Origin: Kingdonia uniflora
Taxonomy: Eukaryota; Streptophyta; Magnoliopsida; Ranunculales; Circaeasteraceae
Assembly (NCBI GenBank): GCA_014058105.1
Contig: JACGCM010000698.1
Coordinates: 620,001-684,000, forward strand
Direction: 5' to 3'
Length of the DNA stretch: 64,000 bases
Below, piece after piece: positions 45,062 through 57,700 of the stretch (positions are counted from its first letter, which is position 1; each line of letters begins with the position of its first letter). Below the pieces are notes generated by a model that made no database searches, was not told where the DNA came from, and saw only the letters and a program-made list of their open reading frames with translations. The position numbers and the translations under genes were made by a program.

Positions 45062-46979
45062 CAATATATATTTGATAATTATGATATATGATTGTGTAAT
45101 GGTCTGATCTTGCTTCTTTGTAATGGCTTCATTGATGACGGTGCATTTGTTAACTCAAACTGTTGATGTAGAGGTCGAAATTGATGACTAGAACTCTATA
45201 ACTTTAATATGTCCTATAATATACCACATATATGGTGATGAGCTCGAGTGGTCTTATGATGGCTAATGATGAAGAATGAGTCCGAGATGCTGAATAAGCC
45301 ACTATACCCTAAATTCTTTTATGGTTGTATGATGGTCAAAGATGAAGCATAAGACCCAAAAGTGGTTAATCAAGTACCTAAATTCTTTTATGGTTGTATG
45401 ATTAGTCTAGATACCAGTACCTAAATTCTTTTATGGTTCTTATAATCCCCAGCGTCACTATATATGCTAGTACCAAATTAATCTAGATGTTTAGTCCTCA
45501 TACCCAAGTGAGTCGCCTTATCATACGTCAACCCTCAGAACGGTGACGTCGTAAACCTATAACTAGTATTTTGCAGCGTTAGTCTAGAGCTGTTTCCTAT
45601 GAACCCGTGTTTGTACCCCGGTCAAGTACACCTATCCATTGGGTGAAGAAATCCCGTGGGTATCTTGTTACTCTTTTTAATTATAAGTTAATTTGAGGTC
45701 CGGGACGTTCAATTTTTGTGTGATACGAATTTCTTTGTATCCCTAATGGGCGGTCCCACTTGCTAAAGAGCGTTTTGGTTGATGAAATCCTGTAAGTCTC
45801 TAACAATTTTTTTACGTTTACTAATGTTGGAATGAAAAGAATTTCATCACAACAATTGATCAATCCAACTACAGTATTTTTTTATTAGAGCACTACGTAT
45901 TTTCACAGTCTACATGACTTTATATGTCCTAGTGCCGGGGCGCAGCGGATAGGATCTCCTTCTATATGTCAAGCTTAGAAAAGTTCCAACCAATGGTATA
46001 CATTTCCTAGTGTAGCTATGGCCGCCACATCAATTAGAGGGCGAATGAAGGAAGTGCCCCTTCACTTAGGGGGCATAAGAAGGATTTTCACAACGAAATG
46101 GTTCCGCTATAAGCTTTTTCTATTTATGCCTTTAACATTTTCTGCTCTTTCCATTCTTTTATGCCACATATCGATACCCAAAATTGTCAAAGTGTAATCG
46201 GTGTGTGTTTAATCGACAATGGAGAGTATTAATCAAGATTAGCAAAAATGGTCTTTTATCACATCAATTCAAGGAAGACTCGTAAAAGCAAGTCATTTTC
46301 AAGTGCGTTAAACCTTTTGTGGTTGGTAAGAGACCTGTAAAAAATAAATCGGGTGGGCACATGAAAATGAAAAGATCATGCACGTCAAACTTAAAAGGTA
46401 ATTGGTATTTTTGCAATCAAAAACCTTATTTTCAAACTAGCATTGTAAACAGATGAGTTACCACATGAAATGTTGGCCCACGGTTATATGAAGAAATCTG
46501 TTAATCCCAATACAGGAACCTCATTAATGAAGACTAAAAACAAACAAATTATTTGGAATAAATGAGATCACTGTTATAACTCCAATTTTAAGCCTTAGAT
46601 TTTGCAAACCACATCCACCAACCCATGGACCACGCGAGATCAATGTTATGGTTTATCAATTAAATAACACAAAATCCAAGTAACGTAAAACATAGTGTCA
46701 AAGAGATGAGGAAAATTCTATAAATATTCACCACCAACTTTAATATCACTCACCACATTAAGTACAAAAGAATAGTTATTGGTTGTACTCCATTGTTCCG
46801 AGATCAAAAGAAAAGATTATAGATAAAGATGAAGAGAAAAAATAGGAAAATGAAAAAGAAAAAAATATCACCTTAAAAACTAACTCAAATGTAAAATGTT
46901 CCTTCGTAATTCCCCATAAATGGTGCCAAAAGCTTGATCGATTATAAAAATGGCGTCTTAAAGACCCGCAAGCACATGG
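45062..46979. other. Unassigned DNA between elements A and D
   Basis: About 1.9 kb, AT-rich, without LTR-element or coding similarity that I can see. It opens with a short inverted repeat (45052-45104). Three copies of CTAAATTCTTTTATGGTT lie at 45309, 45378 and 45421. The minus ORF 45681-45863 is too short to support. It could be old host sequence or an unrecognised transposable element. Confidence 0.4.
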
Positions 46980-47587
46980 TGCAATACAAAGGAAAGTAGA
47001 GTCATATCTCTAGGGACTTATCCCACGATCTCGCTTAAAATCGAGTTCATCCAGTATGAATTACCTTCATCTCAGGCTCACATAATTTCAGCACTTGACA
47101 CTCCAGTCAACATTCTAACCAACCCCACGAACTACTTAAGAGGTATATCGAGCTAAACCCGGAAAACATTATACAGTCAAATATACCTGTCTTACATGAA
47201 CCTGTCAGTTATTCAGTAAGTCGCTACTAACCACATTATTCAAAAAAGGTGTTCTAGCACGACGAAAAGTTGTGGAGAAGCTTATATAAGGGAAAAGTTC
47301 CAGAAGAGACAGGGGACCAGAAAAATTACTCAAAACTTCTTATTTACGAGATCAAAACCATTTCTATATTCTAGAGATAACTTGTAATAAAGATATCCAT
47401 TCAAAGCAATTAAGTTACTTTTATAAAAATCCACCATACGAGGTCATGGCTTTTTACCTATTCAGAGGTTTTTCCCGCTAAAAACACCTGTTTGCATTTT
47501 TTACTTTCTAGTAGAGTGTTGTTTCAGGTTCATTGGTGTAATAGCTAATTCCTAATCAAATCGATCTTTCGGTATTTGGCCATTACA
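46980..47587 (+). repeat. 5' LTR of element D
   Basis: Start placed at TGCAATACAAAG by comparison with A's 3' LTR start (TGCAAGTAC after a purine tract). End at GGCCATTACA, followed by the PBS. TATA box CTTATATAAGG at about 47281, 300 bp before the end as in B. The left boundary is less certain than the right. Confidence 0.65.
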
Positions 47588-47590
47588 TTT

Positions 47591-47606
47591 AACGCCGTCT
47601 GTGGGA
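47591..47606 (+). promoter_or_regulatory. Primer binding site of element D
   Basis: AACGCCGTCTGTGGGA, three bases after the LTR, is close to the GGCGCCGTCTGTGGGA site common in plant Tat elements. Confidence 0.7.
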
Positions 47607-47658
47607 AAGATTGTATTTCCACGATAACCTAAGGCAGTCTTTTAATACAATTCTCAAT

Positions 47659-49130
47659 TATGGTTTCATCAAAACGACAGGCCGCAGGAACTCAGCTCAA
47701 TTTTTTTGTGGAACCGAGATAACTAGCCGAGTTACGGGCGAATCACCTCGTAGAGGCAGAAAAACGCGCCTATCTCGAATTTCAATTGACAATAGATCTC
47801 GAGCTCCAAGAGAAAGAACTCGATACAGAGCGACAAGCATGTTTAACATCGCTCAAATGGCATGAAGATCAGATGACAATAATACAAACTGCACTGAAGG
47901 CTCTACAAAGTACACAACAGGCTCCTCCAGCCAGGGGTCACGATCAACTTCCGGAGGCCTCCTGCATTTTGGCAAGGAAAAGGTTAGGACCTCGAGGAGC
48001 CACTAGGAAAGACATTTTTAGAAATCTACCACATGAAGTGCTGCCCTCTATCCATTTTGGGGGAGAAGTTCAATCATAAGCCAGCCGAGGTCACACTCTT
48101 TCCATCTATCAGGAGGAAGACTGACGACCTCAACATCAAGTTCCAGCTCTAGATCGCATTAGTGAAAATACGGGAGCGCATCAACACCTGCCAGCACGTC
48201 TAGTGATTCAGCCAACACGTCATTACGTCAAAAAAGATCATATGGATCAGCGAATTAAGAAGCTGATCGAAGCACAAGTTTCGGTACTACCGGCGATACC
48301 ACGAAGTTGCAAGGAAGTCTGATTGCTAAAGAGCTTTTTGATATGGGAATACCAAAAGGTTTCCATAATCCCCAAATTTACAAATGCAAAGGTACTAACC
48401 CGACGGAGCATATTCAGCAATACCACGATTCAATGGGGTTATACTCTAATCTCAACCATATTCTCTGCCGACTGTTCGCCACAAGTTTACAGGCGAAGCC
48501 ACTCCGATGGTTCTACTCTCTTCCTGAGGAATTTATCTACACATTTGATCAGCTGCATAAACAGTTCATCAAAACATATGGTCACAGAAAAGATAAAGAG
48601 GAGAACTTGTAATCTCCTATCGGTCATATACAGTCACATGGAGAAAAGCTTGAGGATTTCTGAAAGAAATTCCTAGAGCTTGTGAGAAAGGTGGATAACC
48701 TCAACCAAAAAATAGTTGTAACCGCTTTCACCAATGCTCTCTAGCTTGATTTCAATGCCAAAAAATACCTCCTCTTTAACAAATCTACAGCATTGGAGAA
48801 GATGATCACCAAAGTCAACGGTTACCTCGACTTGGAGAAGATGATGTCTGAGCGGCAAAAGTCTACCAAGTCTGTCCTCTCCACCAAAGTTCCACGTACA
48901 GAATGAACCAACTAGCCCAAGGAGGAACATGGAGATCTGAAACACACCAAGGGAAAGGATGGATACCCGTGGTGAAGCGGTCCACAAAACAAACCCGTCC
49001 TCCTAAAGTTGAACGTCCGAATCTCTACAAATTTTCTACTACTGTTAAAAGCCCCACTCTACCACGTTTCTTAATCACTGGTGCCTATCGAGAATCGACC
49101 ATTTTGCCTACATCATAAGGTAAATCACAA
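47659..49130 (+). pseudogene. gag: gag of element D, broken
   Basis: ATG at 47659, about 50 bp after the PBS, opens MVSSKRQAAGTQLNFF. A long helical stretch follows (LAELRANHLVEAEKRAYLEFQ, then LELQEKELDTERQ). The capsid core at 48307-48905 has ELFDMGIPKGFHNPQIYKCKG, LFATSLQAKPLRWFYSLPEEF, FDQLHKQFIKTYGHRKD and EKMITKVNGYLDLEKMM. This is the retrotransposon gag layout seen in B, with two in-frame stops. A decayed nucleocapsid patch (HHKVNHNSIDNYYAL) lies at about 49100-49145. Confidence 0.75.
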
Positions 49131-49439
49131 TTCTATTGACAATTACTATGCTCTATAGCGGATGCTCGAGCTCATTCACAAGGTGGGACGGATGCTTGAA
49201 TAGATTGTTTACCTGAAGGCATACCAAGATGGCAGCCATAATAAACAACTCGATGTTTTTCAGGTCAACGATAGAGCAGAGGAGAAGCATCTCTACTAGA
49301 TACACCTTAGCAACATGATCAAAATCAACCAAATCACCAATTCCAGCTGAACAAAGTACTGGAAGCTCTCGGAATGCTGTGATCTTACACCTCAAAACAA
49401 AGAAGCCAAACTACTTCATAAGTCGAGCAATCGCCGACT

Positions 49440-49935
49440 CAAAATGTCTTTCAAGGATTGCGATACTAGCCATGTCAAATTTTCACATCATGATGCGTTA
49501 GTCATAATGCTCAAGATGAAACAGTTTGTCATACATACAATGATAATCGATACTGGAACCGGTATTAAAATTCTTTTTCAGAGTACGATCGAACAGATGG
49601 ATTTGGCCGACCAAGTCATTCAGAGCGTTACAGACATCAGTGGGTTCAATGGCTCCAGGGAGGAACGAGTAGCCAAGATTATCTTACCTATTACCGCTAG
49701 ACCAGCTACTATCAGTGTCTTTTTCTATGTCATCAATGCCATGTCTCGCTATCTTGGAATTATGGGCCGTTGTTGGATACATAATATTGAAGTAATCGCT
49801 TCTACCTATCATCAAGCACTCTGGTTCAAGCACGATAACGGTATTTATGAGATCAAAGGTAGTCAGAAACTCTCTCGAGCTTGTAAAAATACTGTCTTTG
49901 TCATCCTATATACTTTGGACAGATTGGCCGTATAG
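49440..49935 (+). pseudogene. pro: Aspartic protease of element D
   Basis: 163 open codons from ATG 49444 to a stop at 49933. MSFKDCDTSHV matches B's FIDCDTSHV. The active site is IIDTGTGIKILF. LPITARPATISVFFYVI, then LGIMGRCWIHNIEVIASTYHQALWF, and KGSQKLSRAC complete the Tat protease pattern. It is the most complete protease in the window. The frame is lost before RT. Confidence 0.78.
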
Positions 49936-49999
49936 AAATTATAGAAAAGTGATCACCTCGACGACCAATCACCTATGGGGTAGCCCGCAGAATATGTCG

Positions 50000-51000
50000 A
50001 CATTGATGGACCAAGCAGGGGAACATTCATCGGAACCAAGCTGGTTCGGCATGAGAAAGACACTCTTATCCAGTTCCAGCAACTCAATTGAGATACTTTT
50101 GTATGGTCTTTCGAAGAAATATCCGAAGTCGATCCAGCTATGGCATGTCACAAGTTAGTCATCAACGCCAATGTCTCAGCAGTCAAACAGAAACAGTGAT
50201 TACTTTCACCTCGTCTTCGAGATGAAGTTATCATCGAGATCGGGAAATTGATCAAAGTGGGATTCATTCGAGAAGCCAAGTTTCCGGACTAGATATCCAA
50301 CATTGTCGTTGTCCCAAAGAAGACAGAAAAGTTTGTGTTTGTGTAGATTTCACAGATCTAAACAAACATACTCCAAAGGGCAGATTCTCTCTTCCTAACA
50401 TTCATCAGATCCCCAATTCCACTGCAGGCCATGATCTTTTATCTATGATGAATGCTACTTCAGGATATAATCAAATACCACTTCTGGAAGATGATCAAGA
50501 GAAGACAGCATTTATCATCGAAAGTAGCCTTTACTGTTGCAAAGTCATGCCCTTCGTACCCAAGAACGCAGGGGCCACATATTAACGATTGATGATTTCA
50601 ATGTCAAAAATACACTTGGGAAAAATCGTTGATATTAACATCGGGGATCTCTTGTGCAAAAGTGTACAGTTAGAAAATCACATCTCTGATCTCAGCACAA
50701 TATTCAACATTATATGATCTTACAGAATGCGTCTCAACCCTGATAAGTATTAATTTGGGGTACATTCAAGCCGCATTCTAGGCCACCTCATCAACAAGAA
50801 AGGGATTGAGGCCGATCCAGATCAAATTCGGGCTCTCCTCGACATGCCTTCTCCAAAGATTACAAAAGACGTTCAAAAACTAACTGGCAAGATTGTCGAG
50901 ATTAACCATTTTGTCTCAAAATCATTAGACCACTGCCATTGGCTATTCCTGTTACTCGTAGATGTACTAAGCGAGGAAAGGTTCAGCCAACCACGGAAGT
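50000..51000 (+). pseudogene. RT: Reverse transcriptase of element D, catalytic Asp changed
   Basis: RLRDEVIIEIGKLIKVGFIREAKF (about 50212), SNIVVVPKKTEKFVFV, a shifted SLFLTFIRSP region, ATSGYNQIPLLEDDQEKTAFI (about 50455), YCCKVMPFVPKNAGATY. The catalytic box reads INIGDLLCKS at about 50633-50660, where E has VYIDDMLCKS, so the first metal-binding Asp is Gly. The thumb RILGHLINKKGIEADPDQIRALLDM and KDVQKLTGKIVEINHFVSKSLD is at 50770-50935. Several stops. Confidence 0.78.
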
Positions 51001-51059
51001 CACCTAGACTCCCGAATGCGAAGCAGCTTTTCAGGATCTCAAAATCTATTTTGGGAGAT

Positions 51060-51960
51060 CTCCCATAATGAGCATTCCTGTATGTAATGAGGAACTGATA
51101 ATCTACTTAGCAGTCATAGATACTTCTCTCAGCATGTTTCTTATTTGCCTGGGAGGTTAAATAGAGAAACTAGTCATCTTCATCTACGAAATACTCATAC
51201 CAGCAGAAATAAGGTACTCTAAAATTGATAAACTTCTTCTCACCCTTGTTTACACTTCGCAAAAAATCAAACACTACTTCCAAGCACATTCTGTCAAAGT
51301 TAGGACGAACTATCTATTTCAGGAAGTTTAGTCAAAAAAAGAGAAGTCACGAAGAGTACAATAATGGTCAGTCAGTTTGGTCGAACATAATATCAAGTTC
51401 AAACAATATCATTCTGAAAAAGGTCAGGCCGTTGCTAATTTTCTTGCGGATTTTCCAGTGGAGGATCCCAAGTGGGAGGAGCACAACCTGAACCTTAACG
51501 AAAATGCTCCAGAGAATCCAACCAAGCCATTCGACGAACGAGCTGACTGGATCACCACGTTAGGGTGGAGGCTTCTCCCAGATGGATCAGCAGGACTCGT
51601 TGAGTCATGAATCGATATCATTTTGATTACCCCTTCTAATGACCGAATTGAGAAATCAATCTGCTTTGATTTTGGGGCCTCAAATAATTTCACCGCGTAT
51701 GAAGCTCTTATTCATGGACTCGACCTCGCTCTTCAGCTCGATGTCCCCGAACTCTCAGTTTACTCAGGTTCATTACTCATCGTTCATCATTATTTGGGGC
51801 AGTACAAGATGAATGGGAAGATGATCGATTAAGCAGCCCTCATTGCAGATAGGATGAGTAAGTTCGAGAAAGCAACTCTCGAATATCTTCTACGAGGGGA
51901 AAACAGACACGCCGATTCCTTAGCATATCTAGCCGGGGTCTAGAGAACTGAAGCTCGATA
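51060..51960 (+). pseudogene. RH: RNase H and archaeal-type RNase H of element D
   Basis: RNase H: IMSIPVCNEELIIYLAVIDTSLS, RYSKIDKLLLTLVYTSQKIKHYFQAH at 51065-51290. Second RNase H: EKGQAVANFLADFPVEDPKWEEH (51418), LLPDGSAG (51570), EKSICFDFGASNNFTAYEALIHG (51650), LSVYSGSLLIVHHYLGQY (the expected D-S is G-S) and GENRHADSLAYLAGV (51898). Four stops. The open runs are 51377-51610 and 51623-51832. Confidence 0.8.
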
Positions 51961-52039
51961 TCTTCAGATCGAGATCATTTCAACCCCCAACATTGATTGC
52001 ATATCTGTATGCATGATCAACACTGGGGGCGATAAAGGG

Positions 52040-53312
52040 GGAGACGAGGATTGGCGAAAGCCTTTCTTAGCCTACCTCAGAGTCGACAACAAATGAAAAG
52101 GATCACTCCCAGCAAATTTAAAAGAGCACCGACAGCTGATCAATAAGTCGAAGCGTTACATTACACAAAACGCTATGCTTTACCGCCTCTCCGTTACATG
52201 GCCATACCTCAAATGCCTCTCAAAGTTGAAAGGAGACGAACTACTCCACGGCTTACATGATGGAACTTGTGGCCCCCACGCCGCTTGTAGATCATTAGCT
52301 AACCGAGCAATAACTCAAGGAGCATTCAAGCCCGGTATGAAAAAGTAAGTAGAGGAGTACTCCCGCAGGTGTGACACCTGCCAAAGACATGGAAATATGA
52401 TACGTGCCCCTGTGCTCAAACTCAATGCAAGCAAGATTTTCTGGCAATTCAAAAGATGGGCACTAGACCTCGTCGGCGAATTCCCTAACTCTCTTGGTAA
52501 TAGTTGCCACCTACTCATAGCTATCGATTACTTTCCAAAATAGGTAGAAGCAATTCCGCTATGTCAATCCAGAGAACAAGAGGTCATCTCATTATCTTGA
52601 ACCACATAATCACTCGATTCGGGTGCCCACACATAATTTGTATCGATAACGGGCCATAATTTATGGGAGATAAGATCGTAATCTTCCTAAATCACCACAA
52701 TATCATACACTCACAATCAAATCCATACTTCCCTCAATGCAATGGCCAAGCCAAAATTTCCAACAATACCATCGTGGATGGACTCAAAAAGTGGCTTCAC
52801 TCACAGAAAAAAGGAAATTGGGTTCCCGAGCTACCACACATCCTATGGCCATATCGAATCACTCCCCGACAATCTACTGGGTATACTCCCCGACAATCAA
52901 CTGGGTATACCCCGTTCTAACTTTCTTATGGCACTGAGGCAGTAATTCGTTCTAAATATCATCACCCAGTCCGTGATCACGAGTAGACTGATGAGGAAAA
53001 TGAGTTCGAATTGGATTGCAACCTCAATATGATTAATAAAACTAGGGAACGCGCCATCGCTAACCTTGGTCGATTTCATCATATGCTTGCCAGATCGTAT
53101 AATCACCAAGTCTAGTGCCATACTTTCCAAATCAGAGATCTCGTCCTCAGAGAAATTTTGCAACATCGCAAAGAGCCACATGTGGGAAAATAAGTGGACA
53201 ATTGGGAAGGTCCATTCATTATCACAGGTCTCTTAGGCCTGGGATCATACTATCTCATGACTGAAGAGGGAATCCCCATATCAAATCCTTAGAAAACTAG
53301 ACGACTGAAACA
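52040..53312 (+). pseudogene. IN: Integrase of element D, catalytic Glu changed to Lys
   Basis: N-terminal zinc finger well kept: LLHGLHDGTCGPHAACRS and CDTCQRHG (52235-52393). First catalytic Asp intact in KRWALDLVGEFPNSLG (52452). The second is in CIDNGP followed by a stop (52640). The third reads GQAKISNNTIVDGLKKWL, Lys where Glu is expected (52745), a single G-to-A change. A 24-bp tandem duplication (52861-52908) repeats TPRQSTGY. The C-terminal KWTIGKVHSL region and end of pol lie near 53312. Many stops. Confidence 0.78.
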
Positions 53313-53539
53313 GTAGTATTGTTAGGCGTCTTACTGCTCCATTTCCATTACTTGCTTTTAGTTTTTTAATTCCAAAAGTGAGATTCATATCTCCATCTAA
53401 TATAAATTCTGAATTTATCAATGAAAGTTTTTTTTGATCAATGTCATTCTCTTCATGAACATTAGTCCACATTTTGCAGATTCAAGCATCGATAATACTA
53501 GCTTATAATCAATCTTTTCTAAATTTAATAAGGGATATT

Positions 53540-54665
53540 ACTTGATTGGCTTCTGTTACAATATCTCTGCGATTGTGGCAAGTGTAAAAACTTGGTTCAT
53601 ATCAACAACTCAGCCAAAGAAGAGATAAGACAAAGGTCATACTAGATTTCATCTTTTAAAACTTGCTTGGATCATTTCAGTAGGCTGGATCGAAGATAAC
53701 GCTTGGTTTAGCTTAATTTTTGCATTTTAATGATTGTGGCATGTATAAAATCTTTGTTCACATCAAAGACACAGTCAAACAAGAGATAAGACAAAGGTCA
53801 TACTACTCTTCATCTCTTACAACTTGTTTAGATCATTTCAGTAGGTTAGATTGAGGATAACACTTGGTTTATTTGAATCTTTACATCTCTGTGATTGTGG
53901 AAAATGTAAAAATTTGGCTCACATCAAAGACTCAGCCAAACAGGAAATAAGACAAAGGTCATACTAGTCTTCATCTTTTAAAACTTGTTTGGATCATTTA
54001 ATAGGCTGGATCGAGGATAATACTAGGTTCAGCTGAATCTTTACATCTCTGCGATTGTGACAAGTGTAAAAACTTGGTTCACATCAAAGACTCAGCCAAA
54101 CAAGAGATAAGACAAAGATCATACTATTCTTCATCTTTTACAACTTGTTTTGATCATTTCAGTAGGCTGGATCGAGGATAACACTTGGTTCAGCTGAATC
54201 TTTACATCTCTACGATTGTGGCAAGTGTAAAAACTTGATTCACATCAAAGACCCAGCCAAGCAAGAGATAAGACAAAGGTCATACTAGTCTTCATCTTTT
54301 ACAACTTGTTTGGTTCATTTCAGTAGGCTAGATCGAGGATAATACTTGGCTCTGATGAATCGTTCTATTTCTGCGATTGTGGCAAGTATAAAAACATGGT
54401 TCACATAAAGGACTCAGCCAGGCATAAGATAAGGTAATGGTCATACTAACTTTCATCTCTTTCAATATGCCTGTGATATTTCTATAGATCAAATTAAGTT
54501 ATAACTTGGTTTAAGTCAACCCATTTCTGCGATTGAAACGAATGTAAAAAATTTGTTTCATATCAAAGACCCCACTGAGCACAAGATAAGATAGTCATAC
54601 TAGCTTTCATCTATTTTAATGTGTCTACGGTAGATACTATTTATTTTCAGGTCAAATTCATATTT
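53540..54665 (+). repeat. About 161-bp tandem repeats, element D 3' region
   Basis: Seven units, with the landmark GATTGTGGCAAGTGTAAAAA at 53571, 53732, 53893, 54053, 54214, 54375 and (decayed) 54531; spacings 161, 161, 160, 161, 161, 156. Each also contains CACATCAAAGACTCAGCCAA, AGATAAGACAAAGGTCATAC, CTTCATCTTTTACAACTTG and TAGGCTGGATCGAGGATAA. The preceding 53313-53540 is related but irregular. Lies between the convergent pol and antisense gene. Confidence 0.9.
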
Positions 54666-54779
54666 CAAAGGATTCTTTTCTACTGAGGTACAGTCAGCCG
54701 CGATTCCCCACACATCAAGAGGTCTCTATTTTAGTTCGTGGGCCATATTAGCTCTACCTTATTCAACTGATTCAACAAT

Positions 54780-57700
54780 TCAAGGGCCCAGTTGGGTCTT
54801 TATGGCACCCAGACAGTTTCCTCGATCTACCTTAGCTCCACAGATGCATCCCTTATCCGACAGAGTTTTTAGCAAGGTATCTCATTCTGACTCTAGTCAT
54901 TTCACGTCCTCTTCAAAATATGCAACGATTACCCTTAACTGGTTAGATCGAGACACACCATGTACTACTGCTGTTGCAAATCTCGCCTTCAACCTCTCGA
55001 GGCATGATTAAACCTAGGGAAATTATCCTTCCATTCAATTATTTCCGCATCAACCCTATCATGATAAATGGCATCTTCTTCCAATTTGGCAATATACTTC
55101 GCCGACTCATATAGGTTTATGGCCTCTAAGTCTGCTGCATGAGCATGAAGTCTCCAATTTCTGCGTTCAGCTCTTCCCTAGACGGCAGATCTTTTATTAA
55201 TTCCTCCTTCCTCTTCACCAGCAAGTCCTTTGCTTTAATCTCCCCCTCTAGAACATTCTCCCCAATAAGAGCAGCATCCAGCTTATGCTGGCATTCCCAC
55301 AAATTAGTATTTCCCTTATGAACATGCCCCTGAATTCAAGATACGTCACTTTCTAGGTTTCTAATGCGACCTGAGAGACTAACTACATCGCCTCAAATTT
55401 AAGGAGCCTTAAGCTTAGTTCTACTTCCCCCTGAATGCTCTCTAGACTCGGCTTTCTTGGCACGAGCAATGGCTTGGTCCTTTTCAGCTTTAAGTCGAGC
55501 AACCCTCTCGCTTAAGTCGTCGCACCTTCGCAACATTTCTCAGAATTCCATATCCATGGCGGGGAGAGTTGTATGCAACTGTTCAGTTGTGGCCTCCGAA
55601 GCCGATCAATTTTCTTGAGCTACCCTCAACTCGCTATCCTTTTCAATGAATTTTTGTCTAATTCACTCTAGCTCGTTCCTGCATTTCTAAAGATCAGATC
55701 GAAATCGTTCTTCTGTTGGGTCCAGTACCTAAATACAGTATTGACCTGTGTCGGCCTGCTTACCCTTTAAAGCCAATGCGTCAACCTGACGTTAAAGTTT
55801 CTCGGTACGGTCTGTTGCCTCGGATAGCTCTTCTAATCTCGGCTTAATCTCAGAATCTTTCTCTTTAACCTGAAGAGTTAGGTCGGAAACGGCCTGAATC
55901 AACTTCTCAAGTTTGAAATATGCTTTTACGTATTGATCCTCTCAATTTTCGTTCGCCTCCTTCATTCCATCGAACTGCTCCGCAAATTCCTGATTGCACA
56001 TGAGTACATCATCCTCACGTGCATGAGATGAATCCAATTCAACCTGGGAAATATAACAAGTTTTAGTTTAGTTCGATTCAGGAAATCTAATTCCTAATAT
56101 ATACATACTACATTTCTAATAGACTATGTGATTTCTAAACATCTATTTTCAAGTACTTTTAGACTAAAAGTTAGGACTCCCTTCTCAGATGAGCCCTTCA
56201 TGAATCATCTTTCGGCGTACGAGGTATACACTTTTGATATATTATTCTGAATTAATAGCGTTAGATTTTTGCCATACATTTCTATCCTGTTGACTTGATA
56301 ACTTAATATTGGTGTAACATGCAAGTCAAAAAAACCTATTCCGATCAAATCTGTAGCTCTGCTTACACAGACAGCAAGACTTTCAAGGCCTCTCATTCCC
56401 TGGAAAGTTCAAACTCTAGGTTATTTATTCTGAGATTCATCACTCTAACTACCAACAAGAAGTTTATAGACAAAGTCAATCTACAGAAGTTTTGCCCACA
56501 CACACAATTCAAACAACTTACAAATACTTAGACAAATATACGTGTCTATCCTACCTTTTAGGAGCTTGACATCATCCTCTTGGATGTCGAGCACTGTCTG
56601 GCATGAGACACCATCCAGACCATCCAAGATTCCCAACACTTTCACTTCCTCATCCTCTCCTTCCTCAACATAGGCGCCAGCCTTAATTATGTCTGCCTCC
56701 TCCTCAGAATTGCCCTTCAGCATTAAGTGATGACCTAGCCTGTCACACTCATCAGCCACCTCGTCTAGATTGGCCTTTGCCTCGACTTGTAGCTTGTCGA
56801 TCGCTACGATTTTAGAGGCCTTCAGCTGCTTGATTTCCTTTATGGATTTAATCTTGGTTCGAGCTAGGTATTTCTCCATCTCGCTCTTTACCATCTTCAG
56901 CTCGAATTCTTCTTCTTCAATACCGAGCCAGATCCCCTTCATAAGATGAGTGACCTACATAAAACAAATCAATCTCAGTTATTAGCTCGAAATATATTAA
57001 ACATTTCTTTCTGATAATATAAACATGCCATCTTGCTCATATCTTCCTCTCCTTGGAGAACCCCTAGCATGTCCCTTTCCTCGACCTCCCTAAGGTCATC
57101 TACCGCAGTAAGTCACACCTCAGCGACCTTCTCCCCAGAATATTTGGCCCTTATCCTCTTCTCTTTTGCGACCTCACAACTTTCCGTGGCCGGCAACGAC
57201 TTTAACGTCTATGTTTTCGTAAATATTTTATCTATCTTACTCATTGAAAGATTTGGTTGAGCCGAACTGCCCGACCCAGGAGTCTTAGTTCGAACCTCCT
57301 CACCACTTATTTTCTTTTTGCCTTCATCGACCCCCGCAATAGACCTGGTAAACTGAGCATTCCTAACCTTATTCAACTTTCTATCAACCTCTTTTTTCTA
57401 CTCAAACTGAGTCCCTCTAACACAAGTTCGAGTTCAGTCTCCTCCTCTGTAACTTCGTCCAGCAAGTATTTTTTCCTTTCCACTCTAGCCATCACACCTG
57501 CAATGACAATATTTTTTTTTACTATCAACTAAAGTTACCAACAAAACAAAACAATAATTCTATTTATGCATGTCTATACATACTTTGTTTTACTATTCTA
57601 AACCAAAGATCCAGAGGTTCTTCATCATCTCTCTGAAGGTTGTTACCCTTCACCCATATGAAATTATCATTCCAGGTTTGACCTATCGAATTCAGATTGT

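Noticed and set aside
45096..47587. A 2.5-kb LTR for element D starting at TGTAATGGTC and ending GGCCATTACA
   Set aside because: Element A's 3' LTR starts at TGCAAGTAC after a purine tract and totals about 628 bp, so a start at 46980 fits better.
53540..54665. CRISPR-like array
   Set aside because: Units are repeated along their whole 161-bp length without unique spacers, and the context is a plant retrotransposon.
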